DNA of 64,000 nucleotides from Rotaria sp. Silwood1. Lineage: Eukaryota; Rotifera; Eurotatoria; Philodinida; Philodinidae. How positions within the stretch are numbered: the first letter of the stretch is position 1; every line of letters starts with the position of its first letter. The stretch is taken from contig CAJNOP010000111.1 of assembly GCA_905250075.1 (NCBI GenBank), positions 478,199-542,198 of the forward strand, given 5' to 3'. The position numbers were made by a program, and so were the translations under genes. This document shows positions 1 to 12,015 of this stretch, piece after piece. The notes below the pieces were generated by a model, which saw only the letters and a list, made by a program, of their open reading frames with translations, was not told the DNA's origin and did no database searches.

Positions 1-69
1 AATTGAATCTCAAAGATATTTTACTTCTTTTACAATATTCATCTTATCAGTTATTATTTGCTGTTCTTA

Positions 70-345
70 ACTAAATTGCTGGTATATGCAATATGATAGT
101 AAAGTTTAGCAACTATATTTTTTATAGTTTAATATTTGTCCTTTTCCTAAATGATCTCGAATTAAATGGCAAAGTTCATTTATTTCTCCTGATAATATTA
201 TAGCTTGTTGCTTTATTTCAGCAAGTCGTATTTCTTCTTGACTAATAAACTGATCATATTTTTCTAAAATTTATTCTAAAAACTTTATCATAATTTATTT
301 TTCTTTTATATTTTTTCGTATTATTTATTACATAGTTCAAAATCT
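70..345 (-). pseudogene. Decayed coiled-coil coding fragment
   Basis: Read on the minus strand from about 298 downwards, an ATG opens a protein-like stretch of about 60 codons rich in E, K, Q, I and L, with core text such as EEIRLAEIKQQAIILSGEIN, which looks like coiled coil. One TAA interrupts it early, at a site where glutamine would fit. Near 110 the sense passes to another frame and later to a third, so at least two frameshifts are needed. A TGA near 10-15 falls where CGA would fit. No family is recognised. It may belong with the other decayed segments of this contig. Confidence 0.35.
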
Positions 346-486
346 TTCCTTTTTCTTGTCATAATTTCTTAATACTACGTCGGATATAATTATTGCAACT
401 TAATAATAAATTAAAATATTGTACTGACGTTTCAAATTTCAAAATATATATGAATATTTCACAAGTGAATATGAAGTATATTATAT

Positions 487-3400
487 GAGTGATTCAGACC
501 AATCGAATGTATTCCAAATCGTTGTCACTGTTAATCAAAAGAAACGAACGGTATTTTCTTTCCTTCATCTGTGGAAAACATCGCTTTTGTTTTTGCTTTC
601 GTTATTTATATGATTCTTTTATTAGCAAGACGCATTATTGTATATATTAAGAGAAAAAGAAAGAGACTTTAATTTATAAAAATCCATCATTAGGTCCCAA
701 CTTAAATCTTGTTAATATTGAAAGTAAAGAAGTAGAAAAGAAATCTTCTCTTCAAGATATAAGATCTATTAAAGTATATCATTAAAATGATAATGAATAT
801 AGTAGTAGTGATGAAAATGATATTGTTGATATTGTATATTTGCCTGAAATTTCAATGATTAAAAGGAAAGAAGATCAAATTTATTAACATCTTTTATCGA
901 TCGGTAACAAAATTTATGATGGTACAATTAACGAAAAATTACGTGAAGAATAAAGTAGATCCAGTGTTAGTGATGAAGAAGAATATTATTCTAGTTCATG
1001 GAAAGATAATAAACTTGATGGATATGATTATAATTTTAAAAATCACGGTTCAATTCTTTTATCATGGTGAATTTAAGAATGGAATAACTTAAAGTAGGTT
1101 ATGGAAAAGTGTAATTATCAGATGAATATGAATATGAAGGTAAGACTGAAGATAGAAAATTCCATGATCTTGAAAGTGTTCTTAAACTTATAGCTGAGTG
1201 GAAAGAAGGAAAAAAACAGAATTGGTTTATATAAATGATACTGAACACTATTATAAAAAAATCAATATGAAGTTTGTTTTATAAAAGTTTAGAATCTACA
1301 ATTTCATTAAATAATGCAAAGCAACAAAAATAAAAATAAAATCTTCAAAATTTCATTGATTTATTTGAAAAACGTCTTTCAAATCTTAAGTTACTAAAAG
1401 AAATAATTACTAAATCTATTCTACATCGAAAAATAAAATCATCAGTTGATCTTTTATTTAAATTAGATCATAGTTATACAAATTCCAATAAATAAACTAC
1501 AACAGCAGATTCAAAAAACAAAACTTCTAATGATTGTATGTCATCGAAAATTATCTTTGATAATAGTTTAAGTAATTTTTTTAAACAAAATCTCAATTAT
1601 CTAATTAAAAAGCAATACTTTATTTTAATCGATTTGTAATTGATTTAATTGAAAAGTTAACACGTTTAAAAAATTAGAAGGAAATTAAAATAGTTCTATT
1701 CTAGTAAAACTTAATGGAGAATATGTTTTTCATAAAAAATTCAATGATAATCAAATATGATTCTAGAGAAAATTGATCCTAATGATATTATTATATCATT
1801 TCATGCAAGGAAGAATTTAAACAGCTATATTAAAGACTTTTTTTCAAGACTTTGCATAGCGTTAAAATCGATAAATTAAAAGAAAATATATGAAGAAACC
1901 AATTTAAATTAAATGAAGATATTTTAGTAGATGAGAAAATTATTAAAAATGATATTGAAGTTAAGAAATAGTTCAACTATTTGAATATAATCTATTCGTC
2001 AAGATACTTTGATTAAAGAAATAAGAGATGACTTTTTAGTTAAAATTTTACAAGATTCTAAAAATTCCATTCTTAACTTATTACAAACGAAACATCTATC
2101 TCATTACGCTGTGAATATAAATATCGATGCTGAATATTTAAATCGCTCTTCTACTTATTTAAAATCAATGATAGCTTATTGAAAGATAAAAAGTTCAATT
2201 ATCAAAATAAAATGAAAGAGATTAAGAAAATTTAAATTCGAGTTAGAATTAATTGAAGGAAAACAAAGTATTACGAAAGTTATTGATTATTTTCTTAATT
2301 TTAATATACAATTTTTTAAATTATTAAAAATTTTTCAAAAACATTTTTCGTTTAGTATGCTTCAAAAATCATGTCTTTAATAACAGATGTTCTTAAACAA
2401 GAGAAAAGAGAAAGAAGTTATGCCTAGTCAGTCTGATACACTTAAAAATTATAAAACGTCTAATTTAGAAGTTGCTTTGCAAAGAAGATTGTTTGAAGGA
2501 CACATTGATGTGAAAGTTTTATTAAAATTGCATGTAAATATTAATGAATAATTGGATGACTCTAAAACAAAAACCGCTTTCCATAGAGCAGAACAAATAT
2601 TTTATTTCATTTCTCTCTTAGATCATATTGATAAACATAAAAACAGAAAATTCAAATAAATTTGAAAATGATATTTATAAAATTCTAAAAATTAATGAAG
2701 CTACAAAACAAAATAAAACTATGTATGTCTTGATTATGTATTAAATGCAAATATAGATAATTATTAAAAATGTAAAGATATTTAATCAAGCAAGTCCCAT
2801 AGAAATTATTCAATTGAGAGCCAAATAAATAATGACAATAGGAAAATCATTCAAGTGTTTTAATAATCAACGAAATTATAACAGTTTAGCAAAGTTAAAA
2901 TAAGATATTGTTTCATTCCATTTCAAGATGTAACAATCGATAATGAACCTTAGGAAACATTTTGTGATAAATTAGAAATTATTAAAGAGAAATAACTCTT
3001 GATCATGCTTTAAAATTATTTCAAGGAAAAAAAACGAAATTTGATTAGGAATTCAAAAGATTAAAAATGCTTTTTTGACACTGTGAAAAGTTATTTCGAA
3101 AGTATTTTGATGAGATTATCAACAACAAAAGAAAACTCGAATTAAACACATAATTAAAGAAACGAAAAAAAAGAATTTGTTAATAAATTGAATTTTATAA
3201 AAGAGACTATCCCAATTATCATTACTAGACTATCAATTGTATTTTATGACAACCTCATTGTATTCTAATTCTTGGAGTATTAATACTACTAGATATTGAT
3301 GGAAAGACGAATTCACTTCCTTCTAATCAACCTACTGAGATTTTAACTGGACAAGAAAAATCTTGAGCCTGAGCTCTCTTAAGAGAATTTTTTAGTTTGA

Positions 3401-3753
3401 TTGGTTATCAAATAACAGTATAAATAGTTTCAGACATTCTATCAAGAGAAAAACTATCTCCTACAAATATTAAACAAAATGAAAAAACAAAAATTAATTT
3501 TTTTGAACTAATAAAGTGGATATATTTCTTTTCACATCAATTTGGTGAAATGTATTATCCAGTAGTCAGAATTAAAAGGGTGGGTGTGAGTATGATTAAA
3601 CAGACTACCAAAACTGACATTCACACTCTCAACTTGTCAAACTCTATCTACTCATTTATTAAAAAAACACAAGGAAAAAAATTTGCTTTAATTTCATATT
3701 ATTCAGGCCTCGCTAGAAAATTTTATTTTTACCAAATATTTTGTATACATTAA
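487..3753 (+). pseudogene. Long decayed protein-coding region, family unknown
   Basis: From an ATG at 487 onward, long protein-like stretches follow each other in changing frames: a hydrophobic segment followed by a basic cluster (about 580-660), an acidic/serine-rich stretch (681-1068), a K/N/L-rich stretch (about 1283-1635), further pieces around 2050-2340 and 2480-2650, and a last open piece to 3753. In-frame stops in the clearest stretches are TAA (783, 885, 951, 1331, 1337, 1493), each where glutamine would read naturally, and ordinary CAA codons also occur. TGA appears at or between frame changes. Many single-base frameshifts are needed. I do not recognise the protein. The plain reading is an old pseudogene under C-to-T pressure; a UAR=Gln code is the alternative discussed in the findings. 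Confidence 0.45.
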
Positions 3754-3942
3754 CAAAAGTAGAAAGGAATTATTCTAGTGTTAATTATATTTAATGTAGA
3801 AATATATATATGACAAATAGAAAATTATATCCGAAGACAAAATCTTGATAATTCGATATCGATTCTTCTATGAGGAAAACATTTTTGAACTAAACAAAAA
3901 TATTACTTTTTCTTTATGTATTGGTTTTTTTTGTTTACATAC

Positions 3943-4196
3943 CAATCGATTTAGATGTTTCTAAATTTTGTGTCCATTGTGAAGCATCAATACGATAAAA
4001 GTATCCTGATTGAATATTTGGTTGAACTAAAAATAAATAATAATTTGAATTAATATTATAGACAGTTCTCGAAGTTATAAATTTTATTATCTTATTAAAC
4101 AAGAAATAATCATCTTCTTCATGTTGAGTTCTTTTCTTTTCAAGTAAAATACCAATGCTTCGTTTTCTTTTTTAATTCAATATTGTAACTGATTCT
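3943..4196 (-). pseudogene. Isolated exon-like open segment
   Basis: On the minus strand about 75 codons read as plausible protein (for example GYFYRIDASQWTQNLETSKS) and end at a good donor, ATTG/GTATGTAA, with the adjoining TAA as the alternative end. Two TAA codons lie near the upstream edge. No partner exons or family were identified, so this may be a gene remnant. Confidence 0.25.
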
Positions 4197-4199
4197 TAT

Positions 4200-6044
4200 T
4201 CTTGGAAGATATATAAAAAGGAATATTGTATAGATAGTGATAAATGAGAAAAGAAAATCATTTATGAAATGTCCCACATAGAGAAGGAAAAATAATTTAT
4301 AGGATAGAACCTTATTCTAATTTACAGAATAGTTTTTGACCAAAAAACAAAACACTAAACTAGATGATGTGTTTTCTTACAGATCCATAAAAATGGTATG
4401 CCTTTTCGTTTGATTAAAATTGGATGTTTTCTTTTCTACGCTTTTTTACATGCATACAGGTATGGAAGACTAAAAAATCCAACTTTACGAATATTAAATC
4501 AGAGATTATAGTCAGATACTTATTTGTTTTTGTCAATGACTTATTTCATAGCTATCGCTAATGATAATAAAACTAAATTGTACAGCGAACGATAATTTAA
4601 GAAGGTTTATAAATTCTGTGACCTTAATTCAGATTCAGAAATAAAAGGATAAGCTAAAACTCTTGTTAGCGCAGTTCATTTTGCGAATGAAATATGGAAT
4701 TCGAATAAACTCCTTAGCCTCCCTTAAACTAACAGAAGATACTGAAATGAGCAATATGTTGTAGATTTTAGTTGTTTCTCAAGGCAATTAATCGTTGCAG
4801 TATAAATCTGTCTAATTTATTTCTGGACGTGGAACAGAAATTTTTCCTGTTTTTTTTGAGACGATGATGTAGCTGAAAAACTTCGACTTGCCAATTATAC
4901 TCAGCATTCTCTTTAAGAATGTGTGAGTTCCACAAAACGAGATATATATATAGATTCTAAAATTGATGAAAATTTATTATTATATTAGAGACGTGCAGGA
5001 GTAGCTCATTCTAAATAGTAAAGGTTATACATATCTACATAGTTTCTCTTGAAAATACACTTACTAGATGTCCAAGGAAAATCATCTGATCGTCAACGAT
5101 GCAAAGTTTGTAAATGAGGCATATGAGTGCTGAGAAAAGATACAAGATTCTCTCCAACGTAAATCGAGTCATTAGGATCATAATGACAACTAGGAATACT
5201 GAATTCAGCACATTGAACAGAGCTCAATAAACAATAAAAGACAATTAGAAATTCTCTAGAATTCATTGCCTCGAATAATTTGATACTTGCATTGACATAG
5301 AATGAAACTAGGCGCCTACAAAGCGCAAGCTATTCAATCTCGGTCAAACTCATTTAGGATCTGACTGAATCCAAGTCAAACTAATGCTAAGTCTAACAAA
5401 GTTCAATCCCGACCAAGTCTAAACTGTTCAGTCTAGGTTCAGCTCGATGCAAACCTACGATATAACGAATAACTAATATAAAGATGAAAATTATTTAAAA
5501 CTTTTTTTTATTCTTTACATAATATCGAAGTCTTCACTAAAATACTATGGTCATTTTCTAATTATTCTTTTTGTTTTTAAATTTTTGTATTTTAGAATAA
5601 TATTTCTTATTATCTTTTCTATCTTTATTTATCAATAAAAAAGAATAACAAGGCTTTATTTCATTTTTATTCTTGAAAACATATACACGATGATCGGTTT
5701 TCAATAATCCATGTGTCCAAATCAATTATGAAAGGAAAACTGTGTTTTGTTAAATTTCAAGTAAGACAAGAAATGTAATAGATACTTAAGTTGAACCGGC
5801 GTTGAAATGAAATGAGCAAATACTTTTGTTCCTACTTTATTTAGGTTCATTGTTTGTACTAACAACTTTCTAAAAAGATTAATTTCTTTATATATTTCAA
5901 GTAAAAAAAAATAAACTTATTCTAAAGAATATTTTCTAAAGACAAAATAAATAAATATAAGTGATACTTTATATAACATAATTATTTGTTTGATTTTTAC
6001 AAAGAGTATTAAATATATTTCATGAAAATAAAAAAAATATTTCA
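4200..6044. other. AT-rich stretch, no gene seen
   Basis: No coherent reading frame, RNA gene or clear repeat was found. Between about 5330 and 5460 there are loosely repeated words of the type TCAATC/AAGTCTAA, too diverged to call a tandem array. Confidence 0.4.
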
Positions 6045-6227
6045 TTACAGTTGATCTTCGCTCAATACATATGTGTTGGAATGAAGACAGAGACGACTCT
6101 TGATAAGCTTCTGATAGTTTATCTTATCATAGCTTTCAAAATGCTTTTCCATGGATAGTCGTAACCTCCGTTTTAGAAATGATATATAAGATCTTTCAAC
6201 ATGGTCGTACGGTAATATGAATATGAA
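6045..6227 (-). pseudogene. Orphan C-terminal coding fragment
   Basis: About 58 codons on the minus strand read cleanly to a TAA at 6045-6047, with a charged, protein-like composition (for example KHFESYDKINYQKLIKSRLC). Upstream the frame meets TAG. No domain is recognised and no neighbouring exon was found. It may be the tail of a dead gene or mobile element. Confidence 0.3.
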
Positions 6228-6229
6228 TT

Positions 6230-8790
6230 GATTCTACTATGATTTATCAAAGAACTCATTTAGCAACAACAATCAATTTAAGTTTCAATTTTCGACTCTC
6301 AGAAACACTCCGATTCTATTTTCATGTGCGTGTGGGTTGTAGACTTAAATGGAGAAAACGTCAAAAGTCAGTAACAGTCATACCTATACTTTAAAGTGTA
6401 TAAGTTAATATATGTGAGAACGTATCTATGGTCAGGAGCATAAATGTTGACTTTGAGAATCATAAACGGTATGTTTGAGACCAACAATGTAGAAGAAAAT
6501 CATAAAGGGTAGGTTTCAATTCTATTGTTTCATCCTTAAGACTAAAAACTGATGAAGTTTTTCAGTTTGACATTCCTTGACTTCACGGCAAAGACTTCTG
6601 TTTTTTTTTTTATTGAAAGAAAATCTATGGAGTACAACGAATTCGATGAAAATAACAATAATCAATGAGATACGATGAATCGATCTAACTAAAATTTGAT
6701 ATTACTTATTATATGCTTAGCGTGCATTGAATAGTTTTGTATTATGTTTGAAGAAAATCCTAATCCTAATAATAAAATTCATTTGGTATGAGTTATTATT
6801 CTTAAAAAAAAATTAAGAACTGTTTATTAAAATTCATGCATACAATGAACAAATATATTTCGAACAGTTAACATTTATGTGTAAGATAATATTAATCAAG
6901 GTAAAATACACTAATACATATGAATCACATGATATAAGCAAAACTCCAAATCAAGTCTTGTCACATTTCGAAGTTGAATATCACTATCAACATCTCTATA
7001 ACATTCTATATAATAAAAAAAAACAATGAATATATTTTCTCATAATAAAATACAAGTTTTTCTAAAATCTTTCGTGAATATAATTGCATATAAAGTATAT
7101 ATTGTTGGAAATATTTTGTAGGATGTGATTGTTCTTTTCGCTAAGCACATAATCATACTGTTCCTTTTTTTTCTATTAAACACAATCTGAAAGAACTCCT
7201 GAAAAATAGAAACAAAAATTATGTTACAATTATGGATGGGTTAGAATGAATTGTACTAAATGCTTTTATTTATTTTTTCGTTCATCTACTTTTGCTAAAA
7301 ATATTCATCTAAACATTGAAAAGGATGCAAATCTGTTTAGTCATTAAACTGTAATTTGTGATTTTCGACTGACATTTAATAATTTTTAAAAGCTTTTCCG
7401 ACAAAATCATGTAATTATTATAGTGAGTAGTGACAAATGTAGGCTATTTTAAGACTTAAAAAGAAACTATGATCTAGATTCATCAGGAAAACAGCTTTTT
7501 CTCTGTTTTCGTATGTTTTTCTTAGAAACTGTTCTTTTTTTTCACAAATCGGCAAAGAATAAAATCTTAACCTGTATAAAATTTAATATGAGAAATATTA
7601 GGATATATTTCATTTAGTCGCTCAAGAAATAAGTACGTAAAGAGATGGATGCAAACCAATCGAAATATCTTGAATATGTGGTCAAATAAAATATTTGTCT
7701 CAAAACTAAAAGAAAAAATCATATTAAAAAGTTATATATATTCTTGCAGAACAGATTATCTTACTGTAATTCATTCATAAAATCAAAATTGATGAAATTT
7801 CAAAGGAATTTATTATTTTTTCAATGTTCCTCGACAATAATTTACATATGAACATGAAGTTTAAATTTTTGGATGCGACTTAAATTATTAAGTATCCATT
7901 TCATATAGGCGAATTCGAAATCATTATGGGCGAAAACTTTTAAAGTCAAATAATGCAGTTTTGGTACCAAGAGTTAGTAGAAAAACAAAAAGACACAGGA
8001 AAACCATCATTTGAATAAATTGTTCCTATTAGAAATCAATTTTCTCTGATGTTGAGAATGTGGACGTAGACGAGAGTACAATGAATATCAAAGTACACGC
8101 ATTATCACCCTAATCAAAAGATTGCGTTTGAAATTCTCTACAAAATCATACATGATTGGAACCAAAGATTGTTTTACACATGTGTTGAAAAAGTGAAGAT
8201 TATGGATGTACAAAAAAAGCTGTAAAAATCCAATATGAAAATTTTTATGGATCAGCAAAATTTTATCATGATTTATCCGCGATAGTTTCATTAAAAACGA
8301 TTTAATGCTAAACAAAAAATGATCAACAACACTATCTCTATAGAGTTGTTACACTGTTTTCGATCGTTCAGGCTCAGTTCAAACAAAACTGACTGTCTTG
8401 AAGATCAAATGGCATCTGCTCTTCACAAAATAGTTGTCAATAAGAAAACTAAGTATTGAAACAAAGTGTACATCGTTTGCTATCACATGAGAATCTTAGC
8501 TTTTCTTCCATATAAGAAGGTCAAAGAGTCGACTTAAAGTGGTCTGCTTAAAGAGTACGATAATGTCGCAAACTGAATGCTAGCGGAATTTGTTAATTTA
8601 ATGTTCTGTAAAAAGACTAGAAAAAGAAACTAGTTTAAGATTTGTACTTGTTTTCAATGCAAAAAAACAATGGAGGAACTTGTGTTTAGAGAGAGTACAG
8701 AAGAAATATGAAACATACTAGGAGAACAATATATTTTGTACCATCAAATTTTAAATGATTTCAGTAAAGATGAAAAGTTAATCATAATGA
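6230..8790. other. AT-rich stretch, no gene seen
   Basis: Only short ORFs with no protein-like character were seen on either strand. No RNA gene or repeat could be supported. Confidence 0.4.
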
Positions 8791-8795
8791 ATTCA

Positions 8796-9185
8796 TCTCA
8801 CCTTTTCAAATAAGTTTCCATTTGATTTTGTTAATGTTTCAATATCTGACTTGAATTGTAGTTCAAAATACATCAGTTGTTAAAAAGCAATTGACAATCG
8901 TTCAATGTTGGATATATATTCAATAAAATGTTCAAGAAAGCATGTATATGTAAGACAAATATATAAATAACGAATTGTCAAACAACAGAATTGAATTTGA
9001 TCAGTCATTTCACTTGATAAAGGAATAGAAGATGGCATTAAACATTGATGAATATTAATAGGCAAATTATCATCAGAAATATTGAGCCGAATGTGTGTTA
9101 ATTGACATTTATCAGAACAGCAATTGATATATCAACTATTTAAATCAACGAAAAAAACATGGTAAATAGAATATTTAATCTACTA
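8796..9185 (-). pseudogene. F-box/LRR-like bdelloid family fragment
   Basis: One minus-strand frame reads through a cysteine-rich start, the phrase CQLTHIRLNISDDNLPINIH, a leucine/isoleucine-rich repeat-like middle, and then ETLTKSNGNLFEKVR near 8800. This wording resembles the large F-box-like/LRR-like family of uncharacterised bdelloid proteins (from memory, not searched). A TAA near 8880 splits the frame where the text clearly continues, and a TGA lies near 9140. The remaining N- and C-terminal parts were not found nearby. It is most likely a broken, partial copy. Confidence 0.45.
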
Positions 9186-9189
9186 CTCT

Positions 9190-10550
9190 TATACATATAA
9201 TTTATTTTTATTTTCAGAGACCTCACTTAATATCTCAGGTTTGCGGCACCACATATTTCAGAGATGCAATATTCTTTTAAAAATAGTTACTGTTCAAAAA
9301 CGTCTTAATTCGAATATATAGAATCTCAAATTCTGAAACTGCATATATATTCAATGTTGAATATGTGATTCACTTACGTAGAAGCAGTTCAAAGACGAAA
9401 TTCGAAAATGTGAGTTTCTTGGAAATCAAATATGTTGAGATTTATCACTAAATCAAGATGTAATATCCACAGGCAAAACAATCATTGCAATTAGAATGAA
9501 GAATCTGGAAAGATCCTCTCGTTAGCGTTTACAAATTGTTGGAAATATCCGCAAAAAAGAAATTCGTTCGAAACAGCGTGCCAAAGCACATTTGTTTTTT
9601 GTTATATTGCATTTACGTGATCTAGTGATACAGTGTTTGATACTATTCAAATCAATGAAAGTTATAGTAATTGAATGAAACTTGTATAACAAACTAAAAA
9701 AAAAACTTATTTTACTATTGCTACAAGTGTGAAATACTGAACCTCATCTATTTTTTCGACCTCTGATTGCTGAAATAATAATGTCCTACCACAATGTAGT
9801 TCAATCGAGACTAGACAATGTCGTTTTATCAAATATATCCATTGGATAAAATTTTCAAAGAAGTCTTACTTTATTTAATGCTGATCAATTAAAAAATTAT
9901 ATGTGTGGATCTCAGCTTTGTATAAATTTTATCTAAAGAAGTATACATCTAAGAGAATAGCTACAGTGATACGAGTATAAGCATATGAGTGTCGAAATTT
10001 AGTTATAAGAAGAAAGTATTCTCGAACTGATTGTTTGCGTTTTTAATGAAAAAATGGCCGTTCCAACACGTTTTACAAAGTGCCCTTAAATTCTAGCAAA
10101 AGCATGCGGGTTAGAATAAGAAGGCATTCAAACGTAATTTTTTCAACTTTTTTCTCGTCAGTAAATAAGAAACAATTGATAAAACTTATCTTGCTGTTAC
10201 CTGGACCAGATAAATGTGATATGTCCATAATATCGTTGAGGTTTTCGTAAAAAGATTTGTTTAGAATCCCATAGAGTAACACCACATCTCATTTAGATCT
10301 AGATTTCTCTCTGATTCCTAATCTTGATTCTGGTAGTCGGTCAAAAAAAAGTTAGTTCCAGTTTCGATAAGCCTGTGTCAGACAGGTAATTTAAACACCT
10401 GTTGAAGAAGTTTTCTATAAATAAAAAACTCTCAAATTTCATTGATTTATTCTATTTTTCAAATTAGATTAAAATTAGTTTCAAATCATAATTGATTTTC
10501 GACATTTTTTTCAAAAATTTAAGATTAGAAAAACAAAGAACTTGTTGATT
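9190..10550. other. AT-rich stretch, no gene seen
   Basis: No supported coding region. The minus-strand ORF at 10073-10285 has no recognisable features and no exon partners. Confidence 0.35.
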
Positions 10551-10557
10551 ATGATGA

Positions 10558-10948
10558 AAAAAATAAAAGAAATTGATAGCTAACATTATAACAATTTGAA
10601 TTTGTTCCATCAAAATGACTATATTTTATACAAGACAGAAGAGACGGAGAATTACAAATTAATGGTTGTAAGATAAATGCAAGCTTTTTTTAAGATAAAT
10701 CTGACTGATTAAAAATATTTCCAAATGTATCTATTGAAAATGTTGAATAAATAATACAATTAATACATCTATTTAATGATCAAAATGATATTAAGATTTT
10801 ATCTCATGATAAATAGAAAAATATATTATGTAATCAACTCTATTAAATTAATGTAAAAGTGTTTTTTGTAGAACTTTCATATATTTTCGAAGAATATAAT
10901 GAGTGTAAATTTTAAATTGAAAGTTTTCGACTCCTCTTTTCATTATAG
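10558..10948 (+). pseudogene. Protein-like segment full of TAA/TAG codons
   Basis: About 130 codons in two adjacent frames (shift near 10709) read as continuous, protein-like text, for example IIQLIHLFNDQNDIKILSHD and INVKVFFVELSYIFEEYNEC. They are interrupted at 10581, 10674, 10710, 10748, 10844 and 10913 by TAA and at 10814 by TAG. I saw no TGA inside these readings. Five ordinary CAA codons occur in the same stretch. It stops close to the assembly gap, so the continuation is unknown. It may be part of the same gene type as the 487-3753 region. The family is not recognised. Confidence 0.4.
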
Positions 10949-11003
10949 ATCTTAGCAACTATTGGGTTGTCAACTAATTTTTGTCGTTTTTTTCAAAAAT
11001 TTT

Positions 11004-11103
11004 NNNNNNNNNNNNNNNNNNNNNNNNNNNNNNNNNNNNNNNNNNNNNNNNNNNNNNNNNNNNNNNNNNNNNNNNNNNNNNNNNNNNNNNNNNNNNNNNN
11101 NNN
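11004..11103. other. Assembly gap of 100 N
   Basis: Exactly 100 N, the usual placeholder for a scaffold join of unknown size. Sequence character changes across it from pseudogene-rich to intact genes, so linkage of the two sides should not be assumed. Confidence 0.95.
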
Positions 11104-12015
11104 TTTTTTTTCCTTTGATGACTATGAGAAACATCTTGAAAGTATTGTTCAAGATTACATCTAATTCCAGATGCCATATTGATATTTTTTGATAGTATCC
11201 ATTCAATGAGGTTAAAAAAAAGAAAACTGAAATGACCCACCAACACTATAGAATACCTGTACAAACTGCGAATCATATAGATACTCATGATTACCATATA
11301 TTTAATTGTAAAATACAAGGATATTTACCTTGATATTTATTTGTAATACATCTTATACAATTAAAAATCTAAGGAACCATAGATGCTCGTATGCAAAAAA
11401 AAAAAGGCAATACTTCAGCTGGAAACAATAAACACAGTTCAGAATGGCTATTTGTATAATATTGGTTTCAAACTCCATTTTGGTTACAGTTTTGGTGATG
11501 TCTGGGAATGTTCGTAGTTTTTACATAGACTAGATTTTGCCCATAGTCATTAAATCGACTTTTCCGAAAAGCTAGAATTACCTAAAAGAATTATTATAAC
11601 CAAAAACTTTTCTTTCAACAGAATCTGTTGTTTCTGAGTAGTCAATTTTCTTTGAGAAGTTACCAAGTATCAATTTCTATGAAACAATAGTTGTGAATAT
11701 GTCGTGTAATATCAGTCTAAAACTTGAAGACGTCAATATTGACAACGAGTCATGCCGAAAATCGTATTGATTCAAACATATTGTTAAGACTTTCTTTCAG
11801 TGTATCTTTTCAGTATGTATCTTTTAATAATTTGTCGTGTCGAAATGCACACACAAATCAAAAATAAGAACTTTCGCAAAAAAAAAAAGAAGCGCAACAA
11901 GAAAAACAAAAAAAAAAAAAGAAAAATTTTCATACACATGAAGCATTATTTAAATAAAGAACACGTATTATTTAATTTATCTTGAACAATATTGAAAAAC
12001 AACTATACAGAATAT
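11104..12015. other. Region downstream of prickle, no gene seen
   Basis: Holds the 3' flank of the prickle gene, including an A-rich run at about 11878-11925. ORFs here are low-complexity artefacts. Confidence 0.5.

Noticed and set aside
5300-5460. Possible tRNA or tandem array
   Set aside because: Repeated words are too irregular, and no cloverleaf could be drawn.
11800-11985. Lysine-rich ORF
   Set aside because: Produced by an A-rich run; no other support.
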